In this document: piece by piece, positions 1-13,082 of the stretch | Layout: the number at the start of each line of letters is the position of its first letter | Position numbering within the stretch: the stretch's first letter is position 1 | From: Branchiostoma floridae | Taxonomy: Eukaryota > Chordata > Leptocardii > Amphioxiformes > Branchiostomatidae | Length of the DNA: 64,000 nucleotides | Direction: 5' to 3' | Assembly (NCBI RefSeq): GCF_000003815.2 | Contig: NC_049993.1 | Coordinates: 4,341,555-4,405,554, forward strand | Made by a program: the position numbers and the translations under genes | The notes under the pieces: generated by a model | Seen by the model: only the letters and a program-made list of their open reading frames with translations | Database searches by the model: none | Told to the model about the DNA's origin: nothing

Positions 1-2433
1 ATTGGTGGAAAATCAAATCACCATCTGACTAAAGTTGGCCACATCCCTTCTTCTTTCTGAGTTTCCCAACTTCCTCCCACCACACCGCTCTGAGGCACAT
101 AGTCGAACCTCAATAATGCTGACAACCTTTAAGACAGTTTAAATGCCAAACATCAACACGCTACCATATGCCGTCGACCTCTTAAACGCACATTACACAA
201 TTAAGTGTCACATTTTAATAATTACTAATCAGATGGACATCCTCTGTGTCATTAAATAAATACACCACTACTTTCCCATTACTCTCAAATACAACCAACT
301 ATAAACATACATACCATCCACAAAAAAGCAATAAATATTTCATGGAGGTATGAGGTCCCCAAACTCTAGTTGTTCTTGGTTTTAGACGGTCACTTTTAGA
401 AAATAAGGCGAAATAAACCGTAGAAAATTTAACCCCTTTGCGAGCCTTTCACCATTTCCCCATTCCCGAAAAGACCGAAATTCGGCAATTTGACGGTCGT
501 CTTAGCCACTTTTCAGGACGCGGCCGGGAGCGGTACTGCAGATGAGGCTGTCATAGGGTTTGTAATCCCGATTTGTAAATGGGAAAATAAACAAGATATT
601 AGGTTTGAAGCCGGTGAATACTTTCGCAGACATATCCACACACCTTCACGTATCCATGGATTTTTTTCTAACACAGATTGACATGAGATGGGCTGATTTT
701 TAGGCGTTGTGCAACGGCCGTGGCCGTCCGTCGAAGCGCCACCTACATTCATGTACGCATCACTTATTGTACGTAATAAGTATTTCAATGATATCTGTTG
801 GCGTCCGCTTGAATGTCCTTCATATTATGGGCATTTCATCAGCTGTTCGTCTGTTAATTTGAAGCAATGGACTATCAGAGAGGCACATCCGCCACACGGA
901 AAACCTTACGCTCTTACACCCCAACATCTGCTTGGAGACCGATTTCCTAGCACAACTTTTTATCTTTTACCTAACCGTTCATCCATCCGCTTGTACAATA
1001 AACATCTAGTCATCAGACCACAAGATGTCGGAGTCGAACCTCTGCTTGGAGAGTTCCAAATCCTCACCGTACATGACCTTTGCCGTGCTCATGTTTGTGA
1101 TGTAGCCGGGTTCACAGGTGGCCGGGCGGCCTGCGGCGGATGTCTGGTCCCTGCGCGATAAGCTCTCGGCTCGGAGCGGGACTTCTTGCGTTACATCTAT
1201 CATGCTTTGACATTCATCACACTAGACAGAGCGTGAACCTTTCACGGGTCTGTTGGCCTACTTGCCTTGGTTGAGTTGTTGCCAGACTGGATTGTCGTGT
1301 TTTATTTGTAAGTACCTACTTTATGTACATATTTACCATCTCTACTAAGGGTTCAACGCACCTTATAGATGTACCTTACTTTTGCAACATGGCCTCTGTT
1401 CTGATTATAAAAGGGGGATATCTGTGGTGGTTTTCTGTTCATGCGAACATTTCCTCTTTACAGTAAAGCCCTGTATTATAGTTTCAACTTAACCAAGATG
1501 TCTCTTTAGAGCTTGTAAGAACAAAGCGAACACTCCATTTTCTCCCTACCGCGAAATTATATCCCGGCGAACATTTCCCCTTTTATAGTATTCGTTATTT
1601 CTCAGCTGTTCTTTTCTAACGTTAGATATTGCATGTCCGATGTATGAAGTAACTTTATGCAAAAGTAGGACTTTGTTCAAAAGTTAAAGATTCTAGAAGG
1701 GACGGAGGGGAAGCCTAAGTGTGCAAAATACCTGTCCTCCATATCTGTTGCTGCAATATCGTATTTAGCACGTTACTATAAATCCGGAACAATTAAACCA
1801 CAGCATGTGTTTAATCACAGTCTAGTTGTGATCTTGTGGTTTTAACATGACGACAGAACAGTTTCAGCATCCGCCATTGACAAACGTTTCTGTCTGAACC
1901 CCTCTGATATCCTCATTCCCCCTCCCAACCACCACCTACGTGCCCTGATTAACGTTTAAGAGAACCCTGCCAAGAATGCAGACTTTAGCCGACTCAGCAG
2001 ATTGCCCTCCAAGATAAGCCCAAGGCTCCAGGCGAACGATACAAGCGTCTGGCCTTGTGACTTCTGCCTACGAAGTAAACACACTTCTTGAATGACAGAC
2101 CCCCTTATCAGCTATCTGTGCAGTATTTTTCATATCTAGTCAACACGCACTTCTTACAATAACAAACTCCGTTCTGTCGTTTGTCTGTATACCTTTATTA
2201 CTCACGCTTCAGTCACGGTGTCTGCCTTTTCTGAAAATCTAGTGCGCTCTCGAGCTGACCTTGCTAATGAGGCTTGTGCAACATCTTGAAGCCATTACGT
2301 TATCGCTGACAAGACTTTCTGTTGTTTATAATATCCACGGTAGGCTAAGGACGGCCTATTATTAGTTGGGGTGTCTCAGTAACCTACAGGCAGGGGTAAT
2401 TCGGGGCCTATGTGGGTGCTACAGGCGACGTCT
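1..2433. other. No gene recognised (upstream intergenic)
   Basis: I find no convincing coding exon here. The open frames are short, lack codon structure I recognise, and overlap on both strands. A G+C-rich patch at about 1,030-1,180 on the minus strand has an acceptor-like AG, an ATG in a fair context (about 1,094) and a donor-like GTGAG about 25 bases later, so it could be a short 5' exon of a leftward gene, but nothing supports a product. Confidence 0.4.
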
Positions 2434-3535
2434 GGTCACAAAACGTTGTTAACAATTGTGAGAATTGGAACAGTAAATCTGGCTCAACTGAAAGAGGAGG
2501 AGACCACATGGGGGCCTGCAGCTAGGTAAGCATAATGGTGTTTTGTTTTCTTTTGTTTCTAACGTTAGCTGAGTCATAAGACTAATCTAGCTAAGTCGTT
2601 CTGTAACGTATGTGCCAGTCATTGCAGACTTATTCCCTATGTAGATAAAGGATCAGTTGTCTAATCTCTCATGGGACCATCTGGCACATACCTGACGTAT
2701 GGTCACAAAAAAAACGTTGTAAACGTGAAACTTCGGACAACATAATCTGGCTCAAGTGAAAGAGGAGACCACACCAATGGGTGTTACCTGTGCGTGCAGG
2801 TCAGAAGTGTTGTGTTTTGTCCTTAGTTAGCTGAATCATAAAACTAATGTATGTCGTTTTTAAGAAATCCCAGGTGGCGATTGACGAAAGTGAGATCAAA
2901 ACAGATTATTTTACTAGACAGCAGTGCAAGTGAACTCAATCTATGACTCCACTGTAACGCACTGTAATGTAGAAAGGAAAGTACAACAAGGCGATGGCAT
3001 GAGGGAATTGTACGTTTGTGTCTGTCAACATGGTAATGCAATACTTAATTCTGTTTATGGCATAATAGCAGGACTACCAGATCTGTGCTTGGAATAGAGT
3101 ACTGTATATCTACCGGTCGGGCTGTTTTGGCTCTTAAAGTTCATAGCTGGATGTCTTTTGGGGCAATAAAAAAGTTGAAGGAACACTATTTGCAAAGTAG
3201 GTTCACCTTAAATTATTCAAGTCAAGATTACATTTGCATAAAGAAAGTGCTTGTCAGGGAATACCCGTCTTTGTCAAAATAAACTGTCAATGGAAAACAT
3301 CTGTTTTCTAGATGTAGATGATAAACAACTGTTTCCAATAAATAAGGACTTTTCAGCATACCCAATGAGAAACATCTATATTGCATCAATCATAAAGGTT
3401 AACACAGTTTAGCGAAGGTATTGGGACCGTGGTACTCTAGTTAAAGACTTATTCCCTTTGTGGAGAAAGGGTTAACAATAGCAGTTCTTAAACCCTGTCT
3501 AACCTCGCCTGGGGCCATCTGGCCACATACCTGCT
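2434..3535 (+). repeat. Locally repeated segment upstream of gene A
   Basis: Two diverged blocks recur. Block 1 (GGTCACAAA, then ACGTTGT, an AT-rich spacer, then CTGGCTCAA and GAAAGAGGAG) starts at about 2,434 and again at 2,701. Block 2 (GACTTATTCCCT, then a GGGACCATCTGGC-like core and ACATACCTG) starts at 2,637 and 3,446. The blocks alternate and end about 110 bases before the TATA box of gene A. They could be old tandem duplications or paired remnants of a mobile element; no terminal inverted repeats are obvious. Confidence 0.55.
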
Positions 3536-3643
3536 AAAAACTTACAAAACACCTGCTGGACCATGTAGTAACGATATCTGTGTTGGATCTATGATCATTT
3601 GGTCAACCAGTTTGACTGGTTCGTAACAACACTAGCTCAGCAG

Positions 3644-3651
3644 TATATAAA
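3644..3651 (+). promoter_or_regulatory. TATA box of gene A
   Basis: TATATAAA lies 128 bases upstream of the ATG of gene A, so transcription should begin near 3,675 and give a 5' leader of about 100 bases. It is the only strong TATA match in the 500 bases before the gene. Functional use is inferred. Confidence 0.55.
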
Positions 3652-3778
3652 TCAGACCCTTGCTTGTGACACGCCATTACGTGTTGTTGCCAACTTCTTC
3701 GTGTTTAGAAACATACATGCCGAAAGGTGAAGGGCAAGAGTTGTTTTAACGCTACTTTATCCACAGGTGGTTGCCAAG

Positions 3779-6700
3779 ATGCAGTACTACGCGTGTCCGC
3801 GAGGAGCGCTTCTGCTGGTGTGTGCCGTGCTGTTGAGCGGAAGCCGGGGGGTGTCAGCAGGTATTCTGCTTCCTTCTGATAAACGTCCTTCGAAATGGCT
3901 CGTATAATAACGCCATGTTGGTAATATGTATGTAGGACAAGTGTGTTTCCTTGGTGATCTGCGCCGTGGATATGAAAGCTAATTTAAGCAGTATGTAACA
4001 TAGCCACTGTGTGTGTACAGCACGATAAAAAGCATGTTCTAAAGCCACTGCATAAAGAGTCGTACTAATCACATATTCTTATTTTTTTTTAGTTCAATTT
4101 TCTATTGATAGTAAAGGATGAAAACTACATGATATACTCAATGGCCTATCACAAAATACCCAAACCACCCGCAGGTACTCCAAAACGTCACATTTGCTGC
4201 CTTATGCAAGCTTGATGACAAAACAATGATGTAAATGAAACAATAACGTTATGATATGTACTATGATGCAATGCTCTGTTTTGTTGCTTTTGTCTTAGCG
4301 AAGTTCACAATCAGTAGCACCAAGTCTGTTACATTGATCGGTGACATTTTGGCGATAATACACCTTTCTCACGCGGCGGCCATGATAGATCGAAGAAGAG
4401 GTCAATGAGGCAAACAGACAAAACTTATTTCTAAAATCAGGTCCCATTTAGTTTTCCCCCAAACCACACAAATTTTCATGATATAAGATGGAATAATAAA
4501 TATTACAAGAAGTATTATGCACCGAAAAATGTAGCAATTTAGAGTAGTGTAGACTGACCCCATAGTCCATTAAGAGATGCAAAATAAAAACATAATAATG
4601 CAAATTGTTAACGAATTTGCAGCCATTCACTTATTGGTCGATTTCCTAATTGGCAGGCTACCATTGGTCGAACTGCTAATTATGATGGACAGCCTTTTGT
4701 TTGCTACATTGAACTCGTTTTAGATCTATCATGGCCGCCGCGTGAGAAAGGTGTATACGGGACATGAAAACAGATGTTCCCCGGTAGAGACAATGCTTTC
4801 GTCTGAACTCCGTGACCCCTGACAGACTGGTTTTCTGTCAATGATTCATCTTCCGACTCTTCTGTCAGAACAAACAAAACTATCGGGATGTTATTCTGGG
4901 ATGGCAGCCATAAACCATATGATGAGATTTACTTGGAACTACATGAGTCATTTATAAAGTGAACGACAAAGTCCCAGTTTGAAGCTGATAAAGAAGATAT
5001 TCGACATCATTCGACATTGCCAGGGCTCGAAATTCATATTTGGGATTAGGTGGACTGGTGCACCCAGCTTAAAAAATTGGGTGCACCAAAAAAATTTTGG
5101 GTGCACCGCTTAAATTCAAGTAGAATGTAAAATAAAAACCTAATAACAAAACTTAGTTACAAGCTATGGAATTCTTGAGAAGTAACATAACAGACATTTT
5201 TATTATCTTTCTAACACTTAGATGTCAAGAATATGATGTATACTGGTATACTTGATATCTTTCCATACATAAACCTAAGAAAATATTTGGGTGCACCCTG
5301 TGCACCCACTGAAAAAAAATTGGGTGGACAGTTCCAATTTTGGGTGCACCTGGGTGCACATGCACCCAGTATTTCGAGCCCTGGACATGGCCAATGAGAA
5401 ATAAAAATAGAACGGATGCGCGCTATCCGGTGTAGACCCCCCTCATCAAAGTGACGGTAGTCTATAGCTATTTGTCCTTCCACTTTTGGAGGATATAAGA
5501 CCACACGCAGTACTTTAAAAGGAATAAAAACGCAGTAGTATTTTATGTTCACAATCTGGCCTAATTTGCGAAAGGCTGGCCTTATTCCAGTTTCCCGGAC
5601 TTTTGAATATCGCCATCTTCCTTCAACTCTTCTGTCTCTGTATCAATGAGTCGATTCGTAGAACCACACACTGAGATGAAGATTTAACCTCAAACATTGC
5701 GTAATAATCTCGTAGACACACAATTTCAATGGTAAAGCCTACATCAATCTTGAATCCTGACACGTATTAGTAGCCGATAGCCTTTACCAATACAACCATT
5801 TTGTAGCCACACCTTTTAATGACCGAATCTCTGCACCTGTAACAGGTGGCTGTAACCTGAACCCCTGCCGCCATGGTGGCACCTGCGTCAGCCTGGAGGG
5901 TGCGCATGCGTACCGGTGTGAATGTACAGCAGAGTATGTGGGACAACACTGTGACTGTAAGTAGCACTTATCAAAAAAACATCATGCTATGTGTGAAAGT
6001 TCAATACCGCTCTGTAGGATCTAGGAAAACTTCTTGTCAGTCGCAAGAAACTATGCAAATCACCAGAGTACACTAAACATGGGCACTACTATTTAGAAGA
6101 ACTTACGAATGACGGCATTATTCAAACAAATATACAAATGTAAGTTCATCTGTGACGGTAAGAAACATTATGTTACAATTTTAAACTTTATACCCGTACA
6201 CAAAATAAAGCGCTTACCAACAAACTTTCCATCTGTCCTCTAAACCTTTTCAAGTTGTAATGACTCAAAGCCTGTCACACGAGGACCGATACCAACTTCC
6301 AAGCACCTTTGACTCATCGCTGACGTCACACTTCTGGTCTGTATATCATTGACCTTGATCAGAGAACTGATCGAAAGCTTGTTGGTAAGTGCTTTATTTT
6401 CTGTACGGATATAAAGTTTATAATTTAGTACAAATATACAAACAGACGACTTACTCTGTGGCTTTTCTCCGTAGTTCTCATGGAAGATTGTGGGCATCAG
6501 GTCGGCCTGGCGGATGGATCTGTCACAAACAGTCAGTTGTCCGTCTCCTCGGCGCTAGACAAGAACGACCCGCAAGATGGCGCTGGGAGACTGCATGGAG
6601 TTGTACCATGGAGACCAGAAGCAGACGACAGCAACCCCTGGATACAGGTGTGTGGGCGCGCTGGTTATTGCTAAGAGTTCCTCTATTGTTTCTTCTGATT

Positions 6701-9700
6701 ATGCGTAAATTAGATATTTACCTGCTTAACTCCAGATGATGGAGGTATTGTATCGGGTCACTCTGTCTGTGTGTTTGTGTCCAAATGTTTGTGGTCACCA
6801 TATCTGAAGAATATCTGGATTGTTTGCAATATTTGGTATGTGGAAATGGCCCTGGCGCTTTCCTTGGTACTGCAGCAGGACTTGACCATGTGTACAAGCA
6901 AGTTCAAGGCGTAACACTTCCACTACATGTATGTACATTGCAGGTGGACCTTAACGTAACCTCTACAATAGTGGGGGTCATCACGGAAGGCATCAGGCAA
7001 CAAGGATCGCCGTATTACGTCACAAGTTTCACCGTCAGTACGAGTCTGGACGGAGTCAAATGGTCACCACACACAGACCCGTCTTCATACAGGGATATTG
7101 TACGTTTTGCCTGTGTTATCATATCAAAAACAAATCCTGGTAAAACGTGCATTACTGAAGAATTTCAGCCATTTAGTGCAATTTATTGTGATTTAGTTAT
7201 GGTGGAATTGGGAGCAAAGTTATCGTTAAACTTTTATTTGTCAAAATATTGTGAAACTATTTTTTCGCGACGGACAACTTTCCCTCTAAAGTGGCATACT
7301 TGCTTGTTTGGCTTGTCACTCAACTCACAACTCGGAAAATCCATAAAGTAGCACATATACTAGTATTGAGGTAATGTAGATAAAGAAACAATGGAAAACG
7401 TTTTAAACGAATACACTACGTTTAGGCGCGAAATCTCGAAATATTCTTTTCACTCACAGCAATGCACTGTGACCAGAGTCAAGCCAACCACCACACGTTT
7501 TCAATCTGCGCTAACTGCGCGGTACTTCCGACTGTACCCGACCAACTCCACCGTCCCGGGTGACATACGGCTCAAGCTGGACCTCCTCACGTGTAAAGGT
7601 ACGCATGACTTCCTCCATCGCGACACTGAGAGGATCGTCTACGTAACAGCTCCTTTTAGATGCGACTTAAGGTTTCACAGATCTAAACAACTTTTTAGAG
7701 TTTTTCTTTTGAATCATACTTTTACATGTTGCACAATATTTCAAATACGATATCAAGCGTCACTCATGTGAAATTTGGCCGCTATACTTTCGCACTGTCT
7801 AGTAGAAATGGGCCTAGGCGTTCGTGCACATGGTCATAAGATACAGAAATTTATTCTAAAGCTTGAATATCGAGGAATTCGGTTGATAACGAAAAATATA
7901 AAGTGTTTTCATGTTCGATAAAGTATAATAGTTGTTTAAGCTACAGCATATCATTTCTTGCTCTCATGTGAGTAGTCACGGTGCATTCTGTGTAACGTTA
8001 ATGACAGAAACAGTAGCATTCGCAACTGGATTTCCAAACCTGCGAACCGAGAGGATGCCCCGCTTACCTGCCTACGTGCCCTTGCTCCTCTCCGTTAGGT
8101 TCACAGCCCTAGTTATAGCTTCTGCTTCTGCTTGTAAACTGAACCTGGAAAAATGTAATGTATGTTTTCTCCTGTGCAGACGACTGTTCGCACCTGCGGG
8201 CGCCATGTCTGTACAACAGCACCTGTACCAACGATCAAGGTGTGCACGACTTCACCTGCACCTGTCAGGACGGTTTCCATGGAGACAGGTGTGGACAGCT
8301 GGGTACGTGCCGATGTTTCACCGCCGACTGAATTTGATAAATTTCTAACTATCACTCAATTTTTTTATCATGATTTTTCTCTCAATTCTTTATACTGTTA
8401 TGCGTATGGGCGATCTCAAAGTGTGGTTGAGACTTGTGCGCGTAAAATTAAATACCATTACCTACATTGTTTCGTCAGTGCTCCACGAAGGATTGAAACA
8501 TCATCATATCATAGTTGTCGATGGGGGCTATTTTCGGTAACTTCACAATGAATCTATCTTTAAACAGATATTATCTCGACTTTCCGCAGACAAATACCGC
8601 ACCTGTGCAGTACCACTCGGTCTGGGGACGTTGGCGATCTCAGACTCCCAGATCTCCGCCTCCAGCCAGAAGAACGGCGGTGTGGGTCCGGAGATGGCCC
8701 GCCTCAACCTCCGCAAGGGAGGCTGGCGCCCCGACCTGGCAGACTCCCAACCCTGGCTACAGGTCAGGAAACAATGTTATGCTGGTCATGTCATTTATAT
8801 CGGCACAGATTATAAGCTTAACTATTCATGCTCATTGAAAGCCTGCCACTGTTTAGATGCAGTTTGTGCACTTCAGATTTTTGTGTGTGTGGGGAAGAAA
8901 CGGAATTTCAAAGCTTAAGGCAACTGTGTTGTTGACTTTTACTTATCAGCTTTTGGTGATGTGACTATCCTTGCTGTGTGTTTCTGAACTGAGTCCTTTG
9001 GCCTTGAATTTGTGTTGAGATACTGTTAAGATGCACAGAGTAGTACATCATTTGTTTGTTTTTAATCATGTAATTGTTATTACCACTTAGGTGGACCTGC
9101 TCCGCCCAACATTGGTGACTGGAGTGGTGACGCAAGGCCGCACGGGAACATGGGTAGAGACGTACAAGATAGGCTATAGTGACGTCAAGGATGACGGGTC
9201 TTTCGTCATGTACAAGAACCCGGATGGAAGTGACAAGGTACTGTATCTTTGACAGCCCAATACACCTTTCTCACGCGGCGGCCATGATAGATCTAAAACG
9301 AGTTCAATGTGGCAAACAAAAGGCTGTCCATCATAATTAGCAGTTCGACCAATGGTAGCCTGCCAATTAGGAAATCGACCAATAAGTGAATGGCTGCAAA
9401 TTCGTTAAAAATTTGCATTATTATGTTTTTATTTTGCATCTCTTAAGGGACTATGGGGTCAGTCTACACTACTCTAAATTGCTACATCTTTCGGTGCATA
9501 ACACTTCTTGTAATATTTATTATTCTATCTTATATCATGAAAATTTGTGTGGTTTGGGGGAAAACTAAATGGGACCTGATTTTAGAAATAAGTTTTGTCT
9601 GTTTGCCTCATTGACCTCTTCTTCGATCTATCATGGCCGCCGCGTGAGAAAGGTGTATAGACAGCGTTTGAATTATAAAATGATCGTGATGATGGTATGG

Positions 9701-12700
9701 GCATTATCTGTGATGTACTTAAGCTTGTCATGTGCTTTTTTAGCTGATGTGATATCACATGTACAAGTGTAATCGATGTCCCACAGGTATTTGAAGCTAA
9801 TCTGAATGACGGCGACTCGATGCGGAATGACGTCAGCCCGCCCATCCTCGCACGGTACATCCGGGTCCTCCCGCACACCTGGAGCCCGCTTGGGATCAAG
9901 CTGCGCCTGGAGCTGCTCACCTGCGACTGTAGGTGCCTCATGTTACACCTGACGTAGTATATCGCCCGCCATGTTGGTGGGTTATAGACGTATGATATTT
10001 GAGAAACGTCTTGAATATTTGATTGTCCATTTCCTCTGCGTACCTTCACTGCTATAAACCGAAATCGGTTCGATCAGTTTTTGTCCATTCCTGCAGACAG
10101 TTACTGCAGTACTGCCATGGGTGTACAGAGCGGCGCTGTTACAGACGACCAGATGACAGCCTCTAGTTTTAAGGGCGGCTACCAGCCCTGGAAAGCGAGG
10201 CTAAACGGCACCAGGGCCTGGCAGATGGACACAGAAGACACGACCCAGTGGCTGCAGGTAGACCTGCGCCGAGCCGTGATGGTGACCGGGGTGCAGACCC
10301 AGGGGCTGGCGGGCGGCAGGGTGGAGTCATACCGCCTGATGTATTCAGTCGACGGCACGACGTTTGTGACGTATCAGAACAGCACTGGGCAGGACAAGGT
10401 ATGTATATAGTGCGCTGTCACATTTGATGAATACGCAGGAGAGGTCATGTAACCATTCCCACATACCTTGTAATAAACATTCTTCAACAATCTGATGAAA
10501 ACGCAGATGTGGAAAACGCTATCGAACAAAAAGAGCGAACGATAGTAATTTTGCCAAGTTGGACTGACACGCAAATAATGCACATTTACAGAAACTTATG
10601 ACAGTCGTTCAAGATTTACCAAGATAAAAGCTGCAACTAAGGTCTATAAGCGAACTGACCTTACTGCTTCACATAAGCCAGTAGTCATATCTCTGTTTTG
10701 CATGTGGACAATATTTTTCAGATCTTTAACGGGCACACTGACGGGGACGCTGTGGTGACTCACGACCTGAGCCGTCCTGTTGTGGCTCGGTACCTGCGGT
10801 TTAACCCACAGACATGGCTGTCCCGGTACCCCCGTCTCCGCGTGGAGGTGCTGGGCTGTAGCGGTTAGGCGGTCTGTATTTGATCTCCGATACACATGTC
10901 AAGCTTTACATGCTTTGAACGCTTCTGCTGCCCCTTTGTGGTGTTGCTTATGGTGTAACTGGTAGAGTCTTGGACTCGGAACCTAGAGGTCCCGAGTTCG
11001 ATACCCGCCGTGCCCTCGACATTGTGCATACTTCACTTTATCCAGAAGTAAAAATGGGTTCGATCGGGGAGGTAAAAATACTACCTTTACCTTCTCAATG
11101 TACTAAACTTGAATGTTGTGCCACACTGTCCTCGTCTGTCCAAAAGCAGATTTGAAAAAAAAAATCCGATGCGAAAGTCTTTCTACAATGAAATCAGATT
11201 TGTATTTTCTTCTTTTGTAAGAAATTCCAGTGACTCCTGCCAACAACGTGACTGTTACACCGCCCCTCACCACTTCAAGCGAACAGCCGAACACTGTTGC
11301 CCTGACGACACCGAGGCGGGACACAACACCGGTACCCTCCAAAGCAGTGACGCCGTCCAGAACAGATACTGAAACGGATGCGATTGGTACATACCACCTC
11401 ACTCACTGATCACGATGAATACGTTTGACCACATACTATATCCAACAACGAGTCAATACGATTTCTAAGATAACGCAAAACCTAAAAATTACCCTTCAAG
11501 TTTGGTATCAATGTAAAGGTGAGGAACTGGACTGTCCGACTGTGGACAAAACTGATTGTGTCCAGGCCAACTGGAGAAAAGATAATCACAAATACACAGA
11601 CCGAAAATTGCTTTTTTTTGAGGGGCCACAACGTTGGCTGATCTTTTGCAATGCAATAAATATCCACTTGGCTGTGCTGGGCAAATCATGTAGATACGAA
11701 AAAGTATAAACATTATGTATATCTAAGGTGTCTTTGTTGCAAAATACTAGTAAGCTGTTGTTTACACCCATGCAGCGGGGTCAGTCCGTGACCCGGCGTA
11801 AGCCGTATTTCAGAGAATAACGCGTTCTACGGTGACCTGCGGTTCGACTGAACGGTACTATATCTACGGTCATCAGCTATATAAAAGAAAAGCATTGTTT
11901 GTAACATGATGTTATAATCGTTTTAGAAAGTCTTTGGTTGTTTTCAGGATCCAGTATCTCCATGACAGAAGCTGTTTCAACAACTGCAGTACCAACGCCA
12001 AGTTGGACAGTAGCCTCCACCCAAGGTACAGCGACATTTGTAATTAAACATTCTTTTCGACATTCTTTCCTATGTTGCTTACTCAAAACCAACCCATTGA
12101 TTGAATCTTGTATATTCACCATCAGCTGAAGCCTGTAACCAGCCACTAGGGATGGTGAGTGGCGCTATTGCCGACAGTCAGCTAACGGCCTCCTCTGCAC
12201 AGCCTGGGTACGAGGCTTTCAAGGCGCGGATCAATGGTACCCGATCTTGGCACATGGCCCAGCTGGACACTCAACAATGGCTACAGGTGGATCTGGGTAA
12301 GGGGAGGATTGCATACACCTACAATATAACACTAAGGATACATGTAATACTCCTAATGCGGGTCAAATTTCCAAACGGGGGCCCGGCAGAGCTGTTTATG
12401 CTTAGGTCACATTTCCAACCCGGGGCCCGGCCGGGCTGAAACATGCACAAATTGGGCTCATGACTTACCATTTTTAAGGTTCACGTGTGTCGTGTTCTCT
12501 TTTGTATCCTACTTTTTCTTCCCACATATGTATGTCCCCGCCAGGTCCAGATGACCTAAGCATATAACATAGGCATATTCTGACAATAGGCTCTAAGACT
12601 TACATATTTTGCATAGCCTTTCTCTTTGTTAATGACTTACATATTTTGCAAAAAATACTAACCATATATATCAAAATCTGTACAGCGCGTTAAAGAAATG

Positions 12701-13035
12701 TCTCTCATCTTAACAAGGAAAATATAGATTCTCTTTATCCACATCTCCAAACAGGTCAACTGAAGATCGTGACGGGAATCCAGACCCAGGGCAAGTGGGG
12801 AGGGCGCGTCACGTCCTACAGGCTACTGTTCCATGGGCAGGACATGGCGGGAAACTGGACTGCGTACACACAACTGGGAGGGGGACAGGTACGTGTCGGG
12901 AGGGGGCAAGTACGTGTTGGGGGTTGGGGTTGGGGGAGGGGGTAGTTATGTGCTGGGTGAGTAAAGAATTATGTAAAGATTGATATGCCTATTACAAAAT
13001 CACAAGCTATGACAAGCAACACCTTCAAGATATTG

Positions 13036-13082
<47 letters not shown>

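Noticed and set aside
709-1161. 150-codon open frame near the left edge
   Set aside because: Composition is not protein-like, no domain recognised, and it overlaps equal frames on the other strand.
4448-4630. Conserved 60-codon frame MNGCKFV..., also at 9,386 and 38,165
   Set aside because: Identical because all three lie in family-1 MITE copies; no coding signature.
10860-10872. Stop codon ending gene A after discoidin 3 (GGT TAG)
   Set aside because: The GT of this GGTTAG is a donor in the right phase, and the next exon (11,231) continues an in-frame Thr/Pro linker leading to more discoidin domains.
10940-11020. A true tRNA gene in gene A intron 11
   Set aside because: A and B boxes are present, but the acceptor stem does not pair and a SINE-like body follows.
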